Below, one piece after another: positions 19,797 through 23,780 of a DNA stretch of 23,780 bases (the first letter of the stretch is position 1; each line of letters opens with the position of its first letter). The stretch comes from Chara braunii. Its lineage: Eukaryota > Streptophyta > Charophyceae > Charales > Characeae. The notes beneath the pieces are model-generated. The model had not been told where the DNA came from. It saw only the letters and a program-made list of their open reading frames with translations, and did not search any database. A program made the position numbers and the translations under genes. The DNA lies in NCBI GenBank assembly GCA_003427395.1, contig BFEA01000802.1:311443-335222 (forward strand), in the 5' to 3' direction.

Positions 19797-21014
19797 ATGG
19801 CTAAATTTATTCAGGAGGCGACAATGAACACTCATTTCTTTAGTATGGTGACAGCCCGGGCGAGACGCACGATAATCGAGGCATTATATGATCAGGATAG
19901 CGGGGACGAAACTATAGCAACAAATACCGCGCACTGCACTCTAATCACACGAAGATTCTTTAAACAACTATACACATCCCAAATCCCGGCCCCGAGAGAA
20001 GGAGCATGGATGAGAGAACGGGAGGAATTCCTGATCCCTATGGATAAGCACCTGTCCCAGACACAGCACGATCAACTGGAGCGCCCCCTGACAAAGAACG
20101 AGATATGGGCAACATTGCTTGGGATGAGGGAAGAGAAAACGTCTGGCGTTGACGGCTTCCCCAAAGAATTCTGGGAAACAATGTGGCCAGAGTTGAACAC
20201 TGATTTGTGGGATTTCTATCAAAAGAACTGGGAGGATGGGGAAATGGGGGAAGTGGTGGGGAAAGGGGTGTTGACTCTGCTGTATAAGAAAGGGGATAAA
20301 ATGAACATAAGGAACTACAGACCAATTACCCTCCTTACAGTAGTCTACAGAATCCTCTCTAAAGCCTTGGCAAACCGCATGGCCAGCATACTGGCAGATG
20401 TGATCCACCCGGCCCAGACAGGGTTCATGACCGGCATGAATATACAAGAAAACATCCTGGTGGTAAATGAAATCGTCTGCCTGGCATGAAGACACCGGGC
20501 AAACGCTGCAATAGTCTTCATCGACTTAGAAAAGGTATATGACCACGTGGATTGGGTTTTTCTGGACAAGTGTTTGGAAAAAATGAATTTTGGGCCGTCC
20601 TTCAGGCGATGGGTAAGCATTCTGCATAAAAACGCCACCACGTGTGTGCAAGTAAATGGACAGGTGGCACCCCCCTTCGAGATCCAACGGTCGGTCAGGC
20701 AAGGAGACCCCATTGCCCCTTATCTTTTCTTAGTCATTATGGAGGCTCTCTCTGTTAATTTAAGACAGAACAAAGATCTCACTCGTATTCAGATCGCTGA
20801 TATCCTTGAGGAAGCGGTTCCCATATGGTCCCTGTTTGCGGATGACCTTACTATTATGGTCGAAGCAAACACACAAAACATGAAAGAAATTCAAGCGCTT
20901 ATGAACCGTTTCTGCAACGTCTCAGACATGACTGTCAACTGGGGGCAGAAGACGGTGGGCTGGTGGTTGCACCACCAGGGGGGCAGGCCGCCAGAAAGCC
21001 CAAGTAATACCTGA
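19797..21014 (+). pseudogene. LINE ORF2, reverse transcriptase domain
   Basis: Visible motifs in order: KTSGVDGFPKEFW (about residue 115), LLYKKGDKMNIRNYRPITLL (about 161-180), PAQTGFMTGMNIQENI (205-220), then TGA at 20487-20489 in a place that suggests a lost Trp or Arg. The same frame continues with motif A VFIDLEKVYDHVDW (Asp at about 20523), SVRQGDPIAPYLF (about 20694) and the catalytic FADD (20835-20846). A second TGA at 21012-21014 ends this part. The catalytic aspartates are intact; only the stops prevent translation. Confidence 0.92.
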
Positions 21015-23150
21015 CTTTCCTTGGACGATCCCCTCAGGGTCCTGGGTGCGTCAATCACGGCAAAAGGGAGACCCGTCACAAAGGACGAGTGGCTCCCTAC
21101 ACCGGCTCAGGCCAAGCTAGCAAAGTGGAACCACAAGCATACCTCGTTTTGTGAGCGAGCCCTGGTCATTAACAATGTCGCGCTCGCCACTCTTTGGTAT
21201 AAAGCCATCCTATGGCCCTTGAGTAAAGGGGGGCTCAGGACGCTCAAGCAACAACTGACGGCATTCCTTTGGAAAGCGGATAGCAGCAATACTCACGCAA
21301 TTAGCCAGGTAGCGTGGGACTCAGTCATTCAGCCCAAGGCTGGAGGGGGCCTTGGGATAGTAGACCCCTCTACACAGTTTCAGGCCCTGAACCTCCACTG
21401 GATCCAACATATCATCTTCGAGACCTCCTCCCCCTGGGTTCCCCTGGCCCTGAGGCAAATTGCGGCGCTGGCCCCGGAGGCCCCGCCTGAAATTGACCCC
21501 CTCACTTGGCTTGAGGACAGATACTGGAGAGTCCTTAGGAAATATAAGAACGGTGACCCGGCTGACGAGCATTGGATACGACTTCTTAGTACGTGGAGGA
21601 GGCTCCCATGCTCCGACCGCCGTGCGCAGGACAGATGGGAGGAGATAATCAGACAACCCTTGTTTGGCAATAGACTAATCACAGACTCCCTCGGCCAGGT
21701 GTGGAACAACTCAGACCCTCCATGGAGAACTTGGGTGAAACATGGGGTGTTAAGGGTGGGGGACCTCTGGGATGGGGCAAGTGGGGACTGGAAAAGTGTT
21801 GAAAGCATGAAAAGATGTCTGCGCTATTGCCATTCAATAGATTCAACAATGGAGGGGCTTATTGAAAGCTTTCCCATCCAATGGTACACCACACTGAAAA
21901 AAGGCCCAACATTGGAAGTGGATGTATGGGTGTAGCTGCCTGGTCATGAATCACAAGCAGGCCATGTACACATAGCGGACCGAGCTCAAGTCCTGGTTGA
22001 AATATACGATGTCACAAGAACAGGGCAGCTACGAGGGAGTAGCCTTCCTTTTACCTGGAAAAGAAAATCGGAGGTCTATCGCATTAGGGTGGTAGAAGAA
22101 GAAAAAGGCGGAAGAGTGTATCACCCAATGACCCCAATTGAGAACCTTCCCTTTGATCCCCAGGAATGGAGGTGGTCATGGCGAGGCAGGGGACAGGGCG
22201 AGGGAAAGGCAATGCCTTTGGCTGCTCTTAAAACAAAGTCGGTCTACCGAATGCTCAGACCTAAGCGTGGGCTGCGAGACGTGGTTGAGGACAGATGGCA
22301 GCGCCACCTCAATATAGACAGAAGCACGCTCAAACCAATTCAATGGTTCAAGGAGCATCAAAAAAGGCCGGCAAAAATCTCCGCTCTCCAATGGCAAATC
22401 GCCCATCGATGCCTGCCAACAAACGATTGGCTGGTTGACCACACGCACCTTGAACAACAAGGAAGGGCGCTCCCATGGTGCCGGAGCTGCCGCCAAAATT
22501 TCCCTGAAAAAAGGCGCCCCGAGACAATTGTGCACATCTTCCTACAATGCCCGGCTGCCGTCTTATTATGGCGATGGTGGGAGAGGATCTGGCGACACAT
22601 GGTTCCAGGGTTTCCATGGATTTGGGACTGGAGGGCAATCTTGCTGGGGCACTGCCCCCAGCTTCGGGACAATACCTTTGCAGCAAACATGTACTCCCTG
22701 GGTAGACGTACTGTTCTCTGGACCATATGGTGGAGGAGGTGTATCATGGAAGTGGAGGGGGCCAGGGTGGAAGAGGGGGAAGTCACAGAGCAGATACGAC
22801 TGCTTTTCCAGCACGAAATTATGGCACAATGGCAGAATGTAAAGGACAACCTGGAGCAGGTAGACAGCAAGACGGACATCGATGAAATCATCTCCCGGTT
22901 TTGTGTGGACTGGCTGGGGGGGAGGAGGGAGGGGTGGGTCGAGAGGGTAAGCTGGACAGGTGACAGATTGGACCAGCCGCAGAAGGACGGACATGAAGAG
23001 GAACGAGAAAGGGGAAGGGATCGCGACTATCAGCCTCACTTCAAGGACTGGATAAAAGTGGATTCCACGGAACAGCTGAAACCCGCCCAGGACTTCCCTG
23101 ATCCCTTTCCCCCTCACCCGCTGGCCCTGGAGGTATATGTGAGGGACTAG
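21015..23150 (+). pseudogene. LINE ORF2, C-terminal region with zf-RVT zinc finger
   Basis: The sequence stays in the RT frame after TGA 21012. It contains VINNVALATLWYKAILWP, FLWKADS and KAGGGLGIVDPSTQFQALN, the conserved post-RT region of plant LINEs. TAG at 21933-21935 interrupts; the frame then continues to the true stop at 23148-23150. The zf-RVT motif reads CRSC at about 22479-22490 and VHIFLQC at about 22530-22550, i.e. C-x2-C-x14-H-x4-C. The tail is charged (EEERERGRDRD). This region helps bind the RNA and target in related elements; the specific role here is inferred. Confidence 0.85.
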
Positions 23151-23250
23151 GGGGGGACTAGTGGCAGGCTTTCTTTGCATTTTTCCTATGGATGTGGCAG
23201 GCTCTCCCTGCGTCTTTTTCTGCGTTTTTTTTCTGACAGTCGTGACATTT

Positions 23251-23320
23251 CTTAGACATTCTCATTCTTAGACATACTCACTCTTAGACAGTCTTAGACA
23301 CTCTCAGACATCCTCAGAAG
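23251..23320. repeat. Degenerate CTTAGACAT minisatellite
   Basis: Units cttagaca begin at 23251, 23267, 23283 and 23293, followed by ctcagaca at 23303 and ctcagaag at 23313. Spacing is 16 then 10 bases, pointing to two rounds of slippage. Confidence 0.85.
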
Positions 23321-23335
23321 GAAGTCCGATAGGGG

Positions 23336-23366
23336 GACCAGGAAGTGACCAGGAAGTGACCAGGGG
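23336..23366. repeat. GACCAGGAAGT tandem repeat
   Basis: Two perfect 11-bp units (23336-23346, 23347-23357) and a partial third. Confidence 0.9.
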
Positions 23367-23460
23367 CAGGGGGCCAACAGGGACTACTGGTGCCCCCCAG
23401 TAACCCTGTAGGGCCCACGCCCTGGGCTGTGTATACGAAAAGTACAGGATACTCAGTGAG

Positions 23461-23541
23461 GGGACGCTGGACCCGGTTTCCAGCATGTTTTCTCTGAGGG
23501 TGTCCATTCTGTAAATGGGACGTTGGACCCGTTTTCCAGCA
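23461..23541. repeat. 25-bp direct repeat, period 56
   Basis: gggacgctggaccc to ccagca at 23461-23485 and gggacgttggaccc to ccagca at 23517-23541, with two mismatches. Confidence 0.85.
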
Positions 23542-23633
23542 GGTGATGCTCCCCACCAATAGATGGAGCCTCTCCCCATGTGGTAGTGGTTCCTGCTCTT
23601 ACCAGCACCACTAATACTGGTGGGGGTGCCTTC

Positions 23634-23650
23634 AAAAAAAAAAAAAAAAA
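23634..23650 (+). terminator. Poly(A) tail of the LINE
   Basis: Seventeen A residues end the LINE 3' UTR. Genomic poly(A) at the 3' end is the mark of target-primed reverse transcription, so the element ends here. Confidence 0.85.
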
Positions 23651-23780
23651 TCGCTCTGACAACTGTCCACCAACTGTCCGAAAAATTGTACAGTGGACAG
23701 TAGTGGAGCCAGACCCTGAATGTACGGTGGGGGTTTCTAAAAACTGTCCAAGCCATTTTGCACATGTACGGTGGACAGTA
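23651..23780. repeat. Flank rich in GGACAGT / ACTGTCC
   Basis: actgtcc occurs three times (about 23663, 23673, 23743). The 15-mer gtac(a/g)gtggacagta occurs at about 23688-23702 and again at the window end, 23766-23780. The same motif is present at 18226, 18314 and 18351 on the other side of the LINE. No gene is visible; the region continues past the window. Confidence 0.6.

Larger units (their letters stand above)
23151..23633 (+). other. LINE 3' untranslated region
   Basis: Between the final stop and the poly(A). It holds a T run, a CTTAGACAT-type array, short GACCAGGAAGT repeats and a 25-bp duplicate, listed separately, and no coding signal. Positions 23539-23569 match 8052-8082 in the gypsy element. 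Confidence 0.75.
18611..23650 (+). mobile_element. LINE (non-LTR retrotransposon), ORF2 part with 3' UTR and poly(A)
   Basis: The element holds an apurinic-type endonuclease, a LINE reverse transcriptase and a zf-RVT domain in this order, followed by a 3' UTR and a 17-base A tail. This is the architecture of plant L1-like elements. No ORF1 (gag-like) lies between the gypsy LTR and the endonuclease, so the copy is 5'-truncated or ORF1-less. ORF2 is broken by TAA 19619, a frameshift near 19760, TGA 20487, TGA 21012 and TAG 21933. Otherwise it stays open for about 1,500 codons, suggesting a fairly recent loss of function. I found no target-site duplication. Confidence 0.9.

Noticed and set aside
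18611-23150. Alternative genetic code or programmed stop readthrough to explain in-frame stops
   Set aside because: All three stop codons appear in the LINE, together with a frameshift, and the gypsy element has both stops and many frameshifts. Decay is simpler.

Overview
The window looks like repeat-rich nuclear DNA of a streptophyte, most likely a charophyte alga such as Chara (inference). The basis is a plant-type receptor-like kinase, a Ty3/gypsy element with an initiator-Met-tRNA-type primer site, and a plant-type LINE with a zf-RVT tail. There are no operons, no tRNA or rRNA genes and no CRISPR. No gene in the window appears fully intact.

Layout: (1) 1-60 is a GA microsatellite. (2) 123-2675, minus strand, is a single-pass receptor-like kinase with a propeller-like ectodomain. 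Its kinase domain carries two frame breaks and lacks the segment before the HRD loop. (3) 2676-4240 is non-coding, with several short duplications. (4) 4240-4462 is the 3' terminus of an LTR from a related retrotransposon, on the plus strand. (5) 4657-18057, minus strand, is one large degenerate Ty3/gypsy element of 13.4 kb. Its LTRs are about 2.3 kb (4657-6948 and 15698-18057). Between them, in minus-strand order, lie the primer binding site, gag with a CCHC knuckle, an aspartic protease, RT and RNase H, a PHD-like zinc-finger segment, an integrase (H2C2, DDE, GD.VLV-like tail), an acidic downstream region and a polypurine-like tract. (6) 18058-18610 is a short spacer with inverted repeats and a possible receptor-kinase scrap. 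(7) 18611-23650, plus strand, is a LINE: endonuclease, reverse transcriptase, zf-RVT domain, repeat-rich 3' UTR and a poly(A) tail. It is broken by four stops and one frameshift. (8) 23651-23780 is rich in a GGACAGT motif that also occurs upstream of the LINE.

The two transposons point away from each other, with their 5' ends facing across about 0.5 kb. The gypsy element is old: its LTRs differ at roughly 8 percent of positions over a 310-base stretch I counted by hand. Its 14 recognised in-frame stops are all TGA or TAG, which suggests decay by cytosine deamination. The most interesting feature is the PHD-like finger between RNase H and integrase, in the same reading frame as both.
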